Shown piece after piece: positions 33,186 to 45,528 of a stretch of DNA of 64,000 bases. Origin of the DNA: Agrocybe praecox. Its lineage: Eukaryota > Basidiomycota > Agaricomycetes > Agaricales > Agrocybaceae. The notes under the pieces are model-generated. The model saw only the letters and a program-made list of their open reading frames with translations, did not search any database and was not told the DNA's origin. The stretch covers positions 3,038,001 to 3,102,000 of the forward strand of contig OZ024851.1 in assembly GCA_964017145.1 (NCBI GenBank), in the 5' to 3' direction. The translations under genes were made by a program, and so were the position numbers. Every line of letters begins with the position of its first letter. Position 1 is the first letter of the stretch.

Positions 33186-34886
33186 CGAACGTAAAATTCA
33201 TTCAGGTTCTCGATAAAGGTGTGTATGCCTGGTGAAGGACTAAATTCCAAGAGTGCTGATGTTGATAAAAATGCAGTTGTATTGGGCTGCCATTTCTACG
33301 TTATGGTTTTACGATTACTTTACGACGCTCTCTGACGAAGTAAGTAACATCAAAGTTTAAGATACGAAATATTCACATTTTGTATCGTCCCAGATCGAAT
33401 ACGGATGGCCTGGAAAGAAGACTCCTGGTGAGTAGAGAGGCTCTACTTGTTCAAATCCTTTGGCTGACCAGAGACAAACGTCAGTTTTTTGGCTCTTTTT
33501 TCTGGTAAATAGTCCCTCGTTTTACCCAAAATAAAGCATACGACATTTACGAGGCCAATTAGAATCGATACATGGTTCCATGCTTTGTTATAGTCACCCT
33601 TGTAGGTAGGTGAAATTTTTGTATGCTTGACTTTATGTCGTGAATTCGTATAACTGAAGGTTTATATTCACAGGATATTTTTCTGATGCCTGGACATCTG
33701 ATGTACGCATAGTTCCGGAAATTGTAACGAAGTTGAAGCTAAATTTTACCTCCGTACTCTTAGGTGTAAAATCACCTTCCCCCCCCTATAATCAACATTT
33801 CTGACTCGCCGCAACAGATGCACACGATACGGATTCATGGAAACACTGGAGACAATGCTCACCACGTTCATTGCTGAGATTCTGATAACGCTGCGGTACT
33901 GACTTCTTCCTTCTATCGTTATGCCTGCAACATATTTCACTGACCTTTCCTCGCTCCAGTGTATACGCGCTCTCACGAAAGCACAAACTTGTTCCTGTTG
34001 TGGCCGGGCTCATAATGGCTGTACAGTGGGCTATTGCGATCTATGTCATGTCTCAGTCATCTCAAGGAACAGATCAAGTCGCCTTCCTTATGACTGTCCC
34101 CGAATTCCCTCCTCCAAAGCTTCCAAATAACCAGGCTTATCATGGTGAGTATCTTAATGCTCCAAGCCACCGCCTCTTGATAAGGTTGATATCGACGTAC
34201 CTATAGTATGCATTTTCATCACGGTCCTGACCCTGTGAGTTACACCGTTCTCGGGCGTGTATGCCAAGTTACTGATGCAGATTAGAGTACCATGGGTTCA
34301 AGCATGGCTCTCCCTAGCCTTAGCCTTTGATGCTCTGGCATTTCTGACGATTGTCTGCATCACGGTCTATACAATGCGACAGATGGGAGCGATACCTATG
34401 ATGCGAGTTATTCAACGAGACGGAATTCTGTATTTCTTTGTCCTGTTCTCTTCAAACCTTACTTGGCTTCTGCTGACGCTATATGCTCGGGTAATTTCCA
34501 TTGATTATATTTTAAAATCTGGGACTCACATTGGTATGAGTTTAGCCTGCCTTGAAATTCATCCACAACCAGTAAGCCAAAGTCGAATCTCCTTTATATC
34601 GGTCTCAATTTTGCTCATACTTTACAGACCAGCAATGATCGTGTCCTGCATCATGATAAACAGGATAACGCTCAATCTTAAGCGGGCAAGGGACGCAAAG
34701 GTGTCCTGGAGCGTAGAGACTTTCAACACATGGTCGCCGAGTCCTCGCAAGGATCTTTCCAAGACATCTTATTCGTTTGGAAGCTCAGCTCTTACAACCA
34801 CGCGCGTAAATGAGTCATCGCACCTCGACATGGCAGACAACGAAGGAATCGAGCTAAAGAGGACACGCATGGAACGTAACCTGTGA
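33186..34886 (+). CDS. DUF6533-type multi-pass membrane protein, possibly decaying
   Basis: Pieces of the DUF6533 family (seven or so helices, unknown function, abundant in Agaricomycetes) appear in order. LYWAAISTLWFYDYFTTLSDE and IEYGWPGKKTP (33277-33430) form the DUF6533 core with its Tyr-Asp-Tyr motif. Then come NRYMVPCFVIVTLV, YGFMETLETMLTTFIAEILI, VYALSRKHKLVPVVAGLIMA, VPWVQAWLSLALAFDALAFL, RDGILYFFVLFSSNLTWLLL and PAMIVSCIMINRITLNLKRA, with a polar tail to the stop at 34886. Most joins work, but three (before LYWAA, before RCTRYG and at 34490/34628) do not keep phase with ordinary GT-AG sites. Either small unusual introns were missed or the gene has picked up indels. Confidence 0.6.
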
Positions 34887-35780
34887 TTCGGTAGATCGGG
34901 AGGCCTTCATATTAGTACTAGTTAGCGGATCAGAATTGTTATTGGGATGGCTTAATTTTCACGTACATTACACTAGTATCGTTATTTATTTGTTGTGGTG
35001 GAGTCGGCAGTGAGCAAAAACTGTTATACACAACCGAAAGTATATGTATATCCTACAGGTCCTGTCATGTACGAGGCGTGAGCACATTACTCGCGGTATG
35101 TATCCATGAAAACGGGATTTGAAGTCCGAACAGTTGGGAAGTAGCTGGCGAGGAAACTCGCTGGCAAAAAATGCTGTGGTTCGACAAAACAATCACGATA
35201 GTAAATATTTTCGCGAGAGGATATGTGACTCACGTACCCCTTTCAAAAAATTTCAAACTTTATCTCTCGTTCGCTTCGTGCAACATCGACCCTCCCAAAA
35301 AACGGTCGCCATCGGTCGCGAAGTGAAATCATCGTCTCTAGACACTGACGCGCCTACAAAATGAGTTAACCACTTTGTGTGTTGACGTAAATCCTATGGA
35401 AGACCCATATCCCAAGTAAATGAACAACGGTCTTAAGAGGTGGCCGCAGTGGCCTGGGTCTGTCCCCATTATCAGCCTTGTTTCGTGGAGCGTTAATCTT
35501 CAACTCCAGGACAGCATGATCACGGTCGTCAAAAGTAAAATTTAATAAACTCATGATTGGTCGTCATTTTTTCGACGGGATCCGGCTTTGTCAGTAACCC
35601 GGTTACCAGTTAAGCTATGTATTATAAGCACGACGATAGTATTATAGACGAAGGGACAGAACATAGGTGATACAATAAATCATTGTCATGGAAGTAATAA
35701 TGTAATAATTATCTAATGCTAGAATAAAAAAGTAGAACAAGTCTATCGAAATGCTTCAATCAGTAAGTATCTATCCACTT
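34887..35780. other. Intergenic, no gene seen
   Basis: 3' sides of two convergent genes. No supported exon. Confidence 0.5.
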
Positions 35781-37262
35781 TCAAAATTCAGCTTCGATAT
35801 GGACGTCGTCCTCTAACTGCTTTCTGGTCTCCAAAATTCTAGCAAGCAGCGCATGGTGGACAATATCCATCTTCTGCAGAAGTTCTAGCAGTATAAGGTA
35901 GAGATCAGATTGGTTGAGAGAGCCATGCTCGATGGGTGGAGTGTCATTGCGAATGTAAACATATCCAAGTGCATGGAGACTTTGGGTAAGAGCCTCACCA
36001 AAGGCATGGCAGACAGAAACGCCAGGAAGGAGTTTAGTCACATCGAATCGAGCGAGCGAGCCCACTACAAGGACCATGTCTAAGAGAGTAAATTGATGGG
36101 TATCGTCTTTAGATTCGCGGTCGTGGGGGCTGGCAATGTGTAGGATTTCGGTATCCCTAGCTGGCTTCTGTAAGTTTGGATGTCTATGGACATCCTTCGC
36201 CTCTTGTAGCTCTTCTACAGGAGTAAGATCGACATCTTCTATCTCCCGACGCACCGGAGGGGCGTTGTAGTCTTCTTCATCGACTACTTGGATGTGCTCG
36301 TCCACGTCAAATGTTTGTATTGGTGTAGAGCAGCCTGAGCGAGAGTTCCCATCCAAAGAGTCTCCATCCAAGGAGTCAATGTCTTCAGGCGTCAACTGTA
36401 TCTTAGAAAGACAAACGTCATCGAAAGATTCTTGCTGCAGCAGGGATACCTTGAATCGGGTGATACTTGAATTGGCCGTTGAGGGTGTGGTGGGTGGTGC
36501 GCAGGGAGTATGCGCCTTTTCTGAGGGCCGCCCTTTGTCACCTTTCAGTACCGACTGCAGAAGAATATCGACCTCCCTCGCTGATAGTTGCCCATGATCT
36601 TTCCTGGCGAAGTCAACACGGCAGTCAAGAGTCTCCTTATGTGCCTTTCCGTCTACATAACTGATGGTGTAGAGGTGAAGCAGGAGATACGGAGTGCATT
36701 GGTGAGGAACAGAGAAGACTTGCTGCTCCGATGCGTGGACCGAAATCGCCTCTACGATCCAGTCACCGAGTAGTACGTCCTCCGCCAAGGTAGTATGTGT
36801 CGAGTTATTATCCAAACATAGTTCGCCGTCGTCTGAGGAGGTTGTACTGAGAACGCTGGCATAATATGACGCAGAGTCGACAATGGACTGCCACTCGTTG
36901 AGACGGTTCTCGAGTAGGTTAGAAATATTATGGCTCGAGCCCGAACGATCAATCTTTGGTAAAGGGCTATAGCGCTCGTTTGAAGAATAAAAACCATTAC
37001 AGCTAGTTCCTTGATATCTGAACAAAGTTCGAAGACAGCGACGTCGCTTATCAGCTGCGAAAATGCAAGACATTGGTAGCTCGCTTACTGCATAGCGTTG
37101 TAATATGTTGAAGCGAAGTGTATGAGAAGGAGGGTAAGATGTGATGGTTCGGATTGTGGCATTCGGGATCAGGGGTAGTGCAGGGTTTAAATAGACTCGA
37201 TTGTCACCGCAATCCGAGTACACTTTACGGCCTATCCGAATATAAAAGGCAACCACTGCCAC
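35781..37262 (-). CDS. Hypothetical protein, single exon, 493 aa
   Basis: A long open frame with no recognised domain. The N-terminal part (about 1-80) holds NPALPLIPNATIRTITSYPP and a basic DKRRRCLRTLFR patch. A folded-looking middle (about 115-235) contains NRLNEWQSIVDSASYYASVL, LLGDWIVEAISVHASEQQVF and TPYLLLHLYTISYVDGKAHK. Then a Ser/Thr/Asp-rich acidic linker (about 240-370) precedes a helical C-terminus (TLLDMVLVVGSLARFDVTKL, LYLILLELLQKMDIVHHALL). The length of the frame, conserved-looking hydrophobic pattern and coding-like composition argue that it is real. The ordered-linker-ordered plan suggests a scaffold or regulatory protein (inference only). Whether an upstream exon exists is unclear. 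Confidence 0.65.
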   Translation of the reverse strand: MAVVAFYIRIGRKVYSDCGDNRVYLNPALPLIPNATIRTITSYPPSHTLRFNILQRYAVSELPMSCIFAADKRRRCLRTLFRYQGTSCNGFYSSNERYSPLPKIDRSGSSHNISNLLENRLNEWQSIVDSASYYASVLSTTSSDDGELCLDNNSTHTTLAEDVLLGDWIVEAISVHASEQQVFSVPHQCTPYLLLHLYTISYVDGKAHKETLDCRVDFARKDHGQLSAREVDILLQSVLKGDKGRPSEKAHTPCAPPTTPSTANSSITRFKVSLLQQESFDDVCLSKIQLTPEDIDSLDGDSLDGNSRSGCSTPIQTFDVDEHIQVVDEEDYNAPPVRREIEDVDLTPVEELQEAKDVHRHPNLQKPARDTEILHIASPHDRESKDDTHQFTLLDMVLVVGSLARFDVTKLLPGVSVCHAFGEALTQSLHALGYVYIRNDTPPIEHGSLNQSDLYLILLELLQKMDIVHHALLARILETRKQLEDDVHIEAEF

Positions 37263-38305
37263 TCAGGCCACAAAATGACTGGAACTCTAAAAACGCGTTG
37301 TCGAATGCGCGCATGGTGTTTCTTTAGACACGTGAGAACGCTCATCCAGCTGATGCGGCAGCGCGTCTTGAGCAAGGAAGGATGATAACTACTGCGCATT
37401 TTGGGTGGATTATACCCGACCACGCATCATGACTAGAGAAAATGCCAAATTGAGAATGCCTCATGGTGTGAGACCTGACTCCCCATCCCTGGGCATATAC
37501 GCGAGGCTGTTCAGAAGATGATGAATTGACAAACTGTCGATAGATGGATTGTACACGGATTTAAAGCACTCCTTTTACGGTCATCAATGACTCGATGATT
37601 TAGCAATGAGGCAGTGGAGACGGTGTTATCGACAAAGGAAGAATATGGAGGCATCTCGTGAGGCGAACAGTATTACGAGTGCCAGAGAAAAGACTGAGCT
37701 GAAAATCCAGTCCAATGGGCGATTTAGAGTGGTTAGGCGCTCGTGTCATAAGTGAAAATTCGTCACAGCCACATATGCGTTCGATAGTTAAGGCGATGTC
37801 TTCAACATAACGTAAGTACAGGGCAGATACTGAGATTTCCCAAATATGTATCTTGAAAGGAGGAATGTCATGAAACTGGCTGTGAGGACCCACGTAGATG
37901 GGTACTGGGAATCCAAAAATATCTTGACTTTCTGTGTCACTGGGGCAGAATGTTTTGTGATAAACATTTCATTTCGGTAGTTGCTCGGTCCCTACGAAGC
38001 CAAAAGAAGCCACATTCGATTGTTTAGGTAGTATGGCAAGCCCATCCTTCTATTGTCATCAAAACAATGAGCGTGCTTCCAGTCTATTTCCCTGGCCTTG
38101 TGTTCGACGCGCGTTTGGTGCATGTTTTCTTGAAAAGGAATTATAACCCAAATTCGTAATCTCCGAGAGAATGACACAGAAGCAAGGCGCAGTTCTTATT
38201 AATCTGTCATTAGAATTGATTCTTGACGCCACAGACAGGAAGGACAGAATGATTAATGAAGGATAGGTAAAGGTAATGAGGGTATCATCGTCCTCATCGA
38301 CACTT
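37263..38305. other. Intergenic, no gene supported
   Basis: A minus-strand frame at 37600-37893 has no family resemblance or splice partner. Otherwise nothing seen. Confidence 0.45.
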
Positions 38306-40028
38306 TCATTTTGATCCAGGAATAAGACTCTTCCAAAAACATTTCTTCCTCCCGAAAGGTTTCTGTTCGTCTAGGAACTGCAAATAGACATGTCCCCGAC
38401 CAACGACGATGTCAACTTTGTCTCCGTGCCAGGCATCCGCCTTGCCTTCCATACCTGCATCTCTGTTTAATCCTTGTCTACTGGGAACGCGTTCTGGGAC
38501 GCGATAACCTCGTACTGCAGACATTCGAGAGGGAACACGGCTCTCTCTGTATTCATCCTCATCGACTTCGGTGAAGTCAGAGCCCATATCTTCGCGCAAA
38601 CTTCCGACGAAATAAACCCGCGAAACCGAAGTCTCCGATAGGACAAGTACTGATTCTTTGACTTCTTCAGACAGGTGAACATGGTCATCGATGTCTCCAG
38701 CAGCGACATGAACGGTAAGCGGTCCATGGAACGTATGAGGCAGATGGATCGTTAAGTTCGATTTAGATAGAAATTTTCCTTGGAGATCGTGTGCAACGAT
38801 GGCAGAACCTTTGGTTGGAGGATGTGTCTTGGGCGAAGGACCACCAAAAGTGTCGTGATGAGACATCTCCATTGTTGATGCAAGTAGATGGAAAGGCGGG
38901 CGAGGCCTTGGTGCATGCTAAATAATGTGTTTGTGAGCCACATACCGGATAGCAAGTTCATACAACTTACGATACGCGCGACCAAAGGGAAATCATTTGC
39001 AGCCGTCGCTCCTGGGCGTCGAAAGTTGTCCTTTAACCTAAGATCAATAAAGGTAGGCTCAGATACAAGCTGAGAGCATTGTGGTTGAGCTGCATCGCGC
39101 ACTGATCTACGACTGATCGGTCTAGAGGGAGATGTCCGGTAATGGGTACGCGAGACAGTGGATGTAGATGATGCTCGCCCTAGGTTGTTGCCCAGCGTCA
39201 TAACAGAATGCCTCATAGACCTGCTGACACTAGATGCAATGAGATTAACATCGACGTCAATCCCTCCATTTTCGACTTCTAACAGCAAATTCTTTCTCTG
39301 CATATTTGGCTCTGGTGAAGAGTTTAGAAGAGCAGGAGGAATACTGAGATTCGGATCTATATTGAATTCTCCGGTAATAAAAGAAGGTATGATTTTTTGA
39401 CGGAAAATCGACGATTTTTTCCATGTGTTTTTTCGCGATACAGAAACGTAGTTCGTAGCCCGCGGGTTGGTCGTTGGAGGTTGTAGTATGATCTGAGGCA
39501 TGAGAAGATCTCCAGTAGAAAGGGACGGAAATGATCTTGGATTAACTCCAGGAATAAGTTGGGGGCTAGGCGTCGAATATCCGCCCACAGGTAGAAGACT
39601 AATTTGGCTGGTTGCGTTCAGGAGGCGGGGCGTAATTATCCGACTCTAAATCATAATGAGCGACCGTGGTTTTGCAGAGATAAGCTTGAACTACTTACTG
39701 CGGAAGACGACGATGGGACCGATGAGTTACCATACTCGTCTGAGTCGTCCTGATGTTCGTCTCGACTCTGGAAATCTTCCACTGAATATGGGGATGGTAA
39801 CATGTGGGAAAGGTCCGCTTCAGCAAAAGAATGCATCATCTCATCGCTATCGTCATCCTCAGAAGAATGGAGAGTCTGGACTGGAGAGTCACGTCCTTTT
39901 TGTGAGGTGTATCCTGGCGGTGCGCCGCTGAACGTACTATCCAGGCTTGTGGAATTTCGACGATTGGTAATGTGAAATACCGGAACTTCGATGGGCCCTT
40001 TGCGACGTATGCGTGCCGTATTTGACAT
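38306..40028 (-). CDS. DUF7330-like protein
   Basis: Three exons join in phase: 40028-39699, 39645-38971, 38917-38306, giving 538 aa. The N-terminal half is disordered: Ser-rich and acidic (SSEDDDSDEMM, SSVPSSSSA), then a Pro/Ser region. The recognisable part starts at ATNYVSVSRKNTWKKS, followed by GEFNIDPNLSIPPALL, RKNLLLEVENGGIDVDVNLI, PTFIDLRLKDNFRRPG, HDLQGKFLSKSNLTIHLPHT and FHGPLTVHVAAGDIDDHVHL, ending VGRGHVYLQFLDEQKPFG. This beta-rich pattern (LEVENGGID, FHGPLTVHVAAGD) is what I know from basidiomycete proteins annotated DUF7330; molecular function is unknown. No membrane segment or signal peptide is seen, so probably cytoplasmic. The exact Pfam label is from memory. Confidence 0.8.
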
Positions 40029-40925
40029 GGTCGAGAGATCTTTTGCCCAAGGACACCAGTGGTTGGATAAACTCGAAGAAAGGTAATATTATCCCCTCCT
40101 TTATACGATAACGAATGGAACATCTCCTGTTGGCGAAGAATTGAAGTTGATCCAACTTGTACGGCATTTCCAGTCAAGTCGAACATTATTTGATAGGATA
40201 TTTGAGACTATTCAGGGTGCTTTTCGTAAATAAACCTGTCAAACAGTACAACCGTCGATCCGAATGCCACAACGGCTGTAGCACGTTTCTAGTTGGAAAG
40301 CATTGAAGGAGTTGAAGTGAAAAGAGCCTGTTTAAGCGACACCGGTTTGCCGACATCTATTAAGAGAATCGGCAAGTTTATTATCTTTTAGCTTCAAAAC
40401 CGATTCCATCATGCATACCTGGTCTGAGAGAACATACGCAGGTCAAGGAAGACTGCTTGTATCTTTCATCTGCTGTTATTTTTCGTTCGGTAAGTCTTGA
40501 GTTAATTTCTATCAGAAAATCAGAGCTTACCTGGCTTTATGTGTATGGCTTGAAAGCATCGAAGCACAGAAGGCAGTACTAGTGCAGATAAACATGCATT
40601 TTGAATGGGCAAAATTTATGTAAGGCGGACAGTCAATGATTCCACAGCTCGAAACTTGGAAGCTATCAGGACCCGGAAGTCCAAGTACTCTGGTAAAAAG
40701 TTTAACTTGTGTAAACAGAGACAATTCCTTTCCTCCGTGGTCATGCTCGACGGTTGCATGTTGGATTGGAACAAGGTTGGAAGCTCTCCATAAAATGAAA
40801 TTTCAGCATAGCTAACTCAAAAGTAGTAAGTACATAGCAATATTACATAATATTTCACTGGTCACTTTCAACACCGCACTAAACAATGAACTCAGTGCTC
40901 TTTACGACAACAACGACGACGAGAA
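40029..40925. other. Divergent intergenic region
   Basis: Lies between the DUF7330-like gene (minus) and the phocein-like gene (plus), so it should hold both promoters. No exon supported. Confidence 0.5.
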
Positions 40926-43023
40926 ATGACGGCTGTAATCCAAAGACCCTTGCGTGGCTCCAGAATCTCTACATTTTATCCAGTAAAGAACCTGCCATCG
41001 CTTTCTTCCCTAGATAGCGCCTTCCAACTACAGGAATATATCTCCCTCCTTATTCGACTCGATGTACACGACGTGGATGCAATAGTTTCGCTTCCAGGGT
41101 CTTCATCCAGAGACAAAGATGCCAAAAACAAAGAAGAACACGCGGAAAGCTCGAAAGATGCGGAGAAAGACTCTGAAAAGGGCAAAAATGAGGTTTCTGT
41201 TGACGAGTCATGCTGGATTTATGAACAATTGAGGTATGCTGGCTGCGGCTAACTATACTATGAGGTTGTCGGACGCTAACAACGAAATAGACGACTTGCT
41301 CAGGACCTTTCACACCCCCTTATTACAACACTTCAGCAAGAATGTACGCGTGCTTCGTGTCCAGAAATGAAAGCTGGCGAATGGCTATATTTATGTGTTG
41401 CACATGGCAATGATGGTGCTATGGAGGTGGGTCAATTTCCTGTCAGAGCGGCGGAAGGCTGTCATTATTCTCAAAGCTATGTCTTGAGAAGAACGGCTTG
41501 CCTCGTCTCTTATTTTGCGGTAATATCGTACTGAATTTATATTCTGTTATCTAGCAATGTTGCGCTATTGACTATATTTTGCATACAGTGGACAGTGCTA
41601 CCGCGTTATTGAATTCCCCTCGCACTTTCCCATCAAGGTAGGCATTCAAGTGCACATCTAACATGTTAATCAAACGGCTGACCACGTCCGGAAATCTAGG
41701 CTTTCTATACCTCAGACTTCTCATCGCCATTTTGCTTCCCTTGCACGACGTCTTGGTCGCATATTTGGACATGCGTACTACCATCATCGCGAAGCATTTG
41801 AGCAAGCAGAAGCAGAATCATCCCTCTACGCTCGTTTCATCGCGTTGACAGCTAAATTCGACTTGGTTCCTAAAGAATTCCTGGTCATTCCCTTTAATCA
41901 ATACAACGACGATTCCAGAGAGAGACCACCATCCCCAAAGCACGACTATGCTGACAATAGACGCCAACCGAACCAGGAGAACGAAGACCCGCTCTCCAGC
42001 CTCCGACAGAAAGATGCCCAACAAAACCAAGCAGACAAATGGAATCTTGGTCCCGAATCCAATGGGTCGACATCTCCAAATGGGGGGATTGGAGACACTC
42101 CCAGCTCTGGTTCGAGGTCAAAGTTCGGTCGTAACAGAACGGATACAATTATTTTCACTGGTGCTGAAGTGTCAGCACTGGCATCAAAGGCGAAGCAAGG
42201 AGAGTTGGAGCCTGATTATGAACCGGAAGCCCTTCATACTGCCAAGCCAGGTTCCGATAGTGAGAAAGCCGGAGATGGGGATGAGGAAGAAGAGCCGGAC
42301 TTGGACAGTGAAACTCAATTTGAAATATCATTGAGCCCTGACGAAGAAATACCCGATAACTTGGATATCTCGACAAGTCCAACGATACTCGAAAGGGTTG
42401 ATACAGTCACAGCGGTAACAACTGGTACAACATTGCCACCCGAAACACCCGAAGAAGACAAGTCAGAAGCTATAGGCGTGGAAGAGGAGAAGAAAACTGA
42501 AGAGAAGCCAGAAAACATCATTCCCTCCATACCGACACGTTCAGCAGCGGCTTTCGGAGAATTCACTCCTGAGGCAATAGCAATTGCAGTTTCTTCACTG
42601 TCCCCGCCCGCCAGTGTATCTCTAGCACCTCAGTCAGAAAGTGTATCCGAGGTTGCACTTAGTCCTGACCCAACCTCGGTGATATCTGAAGCTGAGGACG
42701 AGGCCCTTGTCAAAACCGAGAATGATACTATTGCTCCATCAACCTCGTCCACCCTTTCTTCGGAGATACCTGCGTCCATGCTAGAATCTGTTTCTATTGA
42801 AGGTGCTGCTGTCAGTGTTGCAGATACAAAAGATATCGATGGGCATGCGACAGCCACCTTGTCCGATGAGGTTGCAGCCGACTCGGACCACGAGAATGTG
42901 GAGGCTAAATCTGTCGATGAGGCCGAAGAAGTTAAACTAGAGGAGACCAAGGATGATAAAGAGTCGACTTCTGAACCTCCCGATGATTCTTCTCCCGTCG
43001 TTGAAAAAGATGAATCAAGTTAA
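40926..43023 (+). CDS. Phocein/MOB3-like protein with long acidic C-terminal tail
   Basis: Mob1/phocein family. The phocein branch is a subunit of the STRIPAK phosphatase-kinase complex, which in filamentous fungi governs hyphal fusion and fruiting. Four exons (40926-41233, 41291-41426, 41555-41637, 41700-43023) give 616 aa in phase. The Mob fold spans about residues 20-235. The zinc ligands are visible: Cys121 and Cys126 in QECTRASCPEMKAGEW, His200 and His205 in FGHAYYHHREAF. Also seen are CCAIDYILHTVDSATALL, HFASLARRLGRIFGHAYYHH and FDLVPKEFLVIPF. Beyond residue 240 follows an extension of about 370 residues, rich in Asp/Glu/Ser/Thr (DGDEEEEPDLDSETQF), probably disordered. Usual Mob proteins are 210-300 aa, so the tail more than doubles the length. 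It is in frame without an intron. Confidence 0.9.
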
Positions 43024-43365
43024 GGGGGTCAAACGTCGAGTACCTCATCATGGTTTAGGTTTAGGCTCCATGGCGGGCTCCTTGATGACATACTCTTTTG
43101 TACGAGGTCATACATTTCTTCTTTACGTCCGTGGATTTCTGGCTTATTTGTGGTTCATTGCATTTTCGTGTTTCCTACCGTCTGTAACTTATATCGTATC
43201 AATTCATTCGAGCTGACTTTTTCTTGAGCCTTCATCGCAATAGAAACCATTCTTCGAATCTCTGGGATAAGTGCGTCGTATTCCTCCAGATATTGTCCAG
43301 ACCGTTGACCTAGCCTTCATAAAAAAGAGAAGTATTATGTCCATCACGCAAGTCGTCATAAAGCT

Positions 43366-43773
43366 ATGAACCGAGTGCTGATAGGTCGTGCTTCAAAACA
43401 ACTGATAAGTCGCATACAGTCAAACTGTCATCGGGCCTTGGCTGTCGCGCTGGACGTCAAAGTTCTCACTCAAGGACTGTCCATGGAAACGCCCTATATT
43501 TGCGACCTGTATGGCCGACCGACGTACTCAGTCCACAATGCTGAGACCAAGTAATAAACTGGGCCTTGCGAAAGGCTGGAGGTATAGCACTAATCTCGAC
43601 ATCCAGCTCTGATGTTGCCGTTGCTGATGGCGAGGTAAAAACACGCAGAGACACTTTAGTTTTTGCTCGTATCGTGGAATTTAGAGGAGGCGTGGAAACG
43701 GTCATCGGCGCCGGACGACATGAACGTCAAAATCATATCTATCAAGATGTTTGCTATGCCACACTTTTAGGGT
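43366..43773 (+). CDS. Small hypothetical protein (two exons), doubtful
   Basis: A frame from ATG at 43366 (MNRVLIGRASKQLISRIQSN, LDVKVLTQGLSMETPYICDL) can be spliced from GTAATAAA at about 43553 to an acceptor CATCCAG at about 43607, continuing SDVAVADGEVKTRRDTLVFA and RIVEFRGGVETVIGAGRHER to a stop near 43773. The joined product is about 120 aa and starts like a mitochondrial presequence (Arg/Lys/Ser-rich). No family recognised; the FARIVEFRGG.ETVIGAGRH segment faintly recalls hot-dog thioesterases, but that is weak. Confidence 0.3.
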
Positions 43774-43949
43774 AAGTCGATCGTATATGAAGAGCTAAGT
43801 CATTCCGCCGAGGGCTCTCCACTCCATTCTCCTTCGTTTCTTATTTTCTTATTTTTCTTTTTTCTCTTCCGTTCATTTTTCGCCTTTCTTTTCGTTTTGA
43901 AACGATCCCATTCACATTCTTTCACATTCCTTCTAATTCAGAAAGTCAG

Positions 43950-45528
43950 ATGGATTCTGGTGAGTTGTCTAATAATAGACTTCAACCTGAAAATCAGCTC
44001 TAACCAACATCGAATCCAGCATTGATTGACGCATTCCTCGTCTTACAAATATCTGGAGCGGTCGCTTTTGCTTTCGTAGTGGTTTCAGCCTTCCTCTTTC
44101 GCAACGTCAAGCGACATCCCATTTGGTTTAGCTTCTGCATTTCTTGGATATTATTTGGGATTTCATATTCTTTTTTGTTATTTGCTGGTCAGCAATACAA
44201 ACCAAAACCAACGCGGATCCCATGCACCATACAGGCTGGCTTGGTTTACGCGGCGCCCTATCTGTGGGTTATGATCATGATATTGCAATGAACCCGCTAT
44301 TAACGCATCTCTATCTTCGTTCTAGGGTGATGGGGACTTCGCTTGGTTTGATTGTACATGTGAGCCCTTCGCGTTATCCTTTTTCTTACTTCCCTCTAAA
44401 GATACGATTTAGCTATTGTTAAATGTTCTCTCCGCCCTCACACAATCCCCTAAACGACCCAAATATCGGACACTGTTACATGTGGTGCGTGAGCACTGTC
44501 CAGAGACGAAAACACAATTCATTCAATAGCCTATGATCTGCGATCAGCTTTCAGTTTTTCCTTGGATAATCTGGGTTGCCGCTATTGTTGGACTCTTGGT
44601 GGTATGTGGGAGATTTCTCTCTTGCGGGATCATAATCACTGATTACTTTCATATCTTTAGTTCGGCTTTTCTCACTCAGACCAAGTCAGAATGTCTCCGA
44701 ACGGGACGTACTGCGTCATAATGGATTCTTCTATGTACGTGTCTGTTATATAACTCAAGAGTCGCTCGTTTCTGTTCTGAACGTGTTGGCTTTGATAGCC
44801 CGAAAATTACCTCTGTTTCGGCTACCATTGCTTCCACCTTTATCATCGTAGTCGAGTGTGAGTGGTTTCTAGGCCTGCCATAGACATGATCTGATTCTGA
44901 TTTAAATTACGACAGTCTACATCGGCGTACTTCTCTACAAAAATCGAGCGATCGTGAATATTTTTAGTCAATCTATGATCATGGCTATACGCATTCTAAT
45001 TTTCACATTCCTTGGGTTTGGCGCTTTGGGGTAAGCCTTTATTACCCTAAATCATCCATCTGTAAGGCTGATACTTTCATTAGACTTTGCCTGGTGTTCG
45101 CTATCACACGCACAAGAGGAGTTGCTTTCGATCTTGTTATCGCGGTCTGTGCGTATATCATCTATTTATCTGAAAACTGCTACCTTAAAATAACCTCTTG
45201 TCTCTTGTCATTTCAGTACCCCTTTCCGCTGCTCTTACATTTGGTACTCAAATGGTTTGTCATATGCCTTTACCCCAGCTTTGACACTTTATATTTACAT
45301 GACTTTTTTCTCATGAAGGATCTATTGAAAGGATGGATGTTTTGGAGGAGTGGTGAAGCTGAGATTGTGGCGGAGCAAACAGTATTGACCCTAACGACGG
45401 TGGAATCAAACTCTTCACAGATAATTCCGTCCCGCAGGCCTTCCATCACTGCAAAAGATCTGCCACAATTAGTTCCTTCTCCTCCGTACCCGAGGTTGGC
45501 TAATGGGCCGTCATTCTTGTACTTTTGA
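43950..45528 (+). CDS. 7-TM membrane protein of the tandem array, member 1
   Basis: First of four head-to-tail genes of an Agaricomycete-specific family with seven predicted helices, resembling a G-protein-coupled receptor in layout but without a known ligand. A short exon (MDS, 43950-43959) splices to ALIDAFLVLQISGAVAFAFV. Later exons give RNVKRHPIWFSFCISWILFG, SYSFLLFAGQQYKPKPTR, LVMGTSLGLIVH, LLLNVLSALTQSPKRPKY, VFPWIIWVAAIVGLL, IVNIFSQSMIMAIRILIFTF, VPLSAALTFGTQM and DLLKGWMFWRSG. The tail is Ser/Pro-rich to 45528. The FGTQ-D-x-x-x-x-W-x-FW signature after the last helix is shared by members 1, 3 and 4. It has about ten introns of 50-100 bp. A CT-rich tract at 43838-43905 lies just upstream. 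Member 2 is the nearest relative. Confidence 0.8.

Noticed and set aside
35781..37262. Assignment of the 493-aa protein to an autophagy or HORMA-type family
   Set aside because: The ordered-linker-ordered plan is suggestive, but no diagnostic motif could be found; left as hypothetical.
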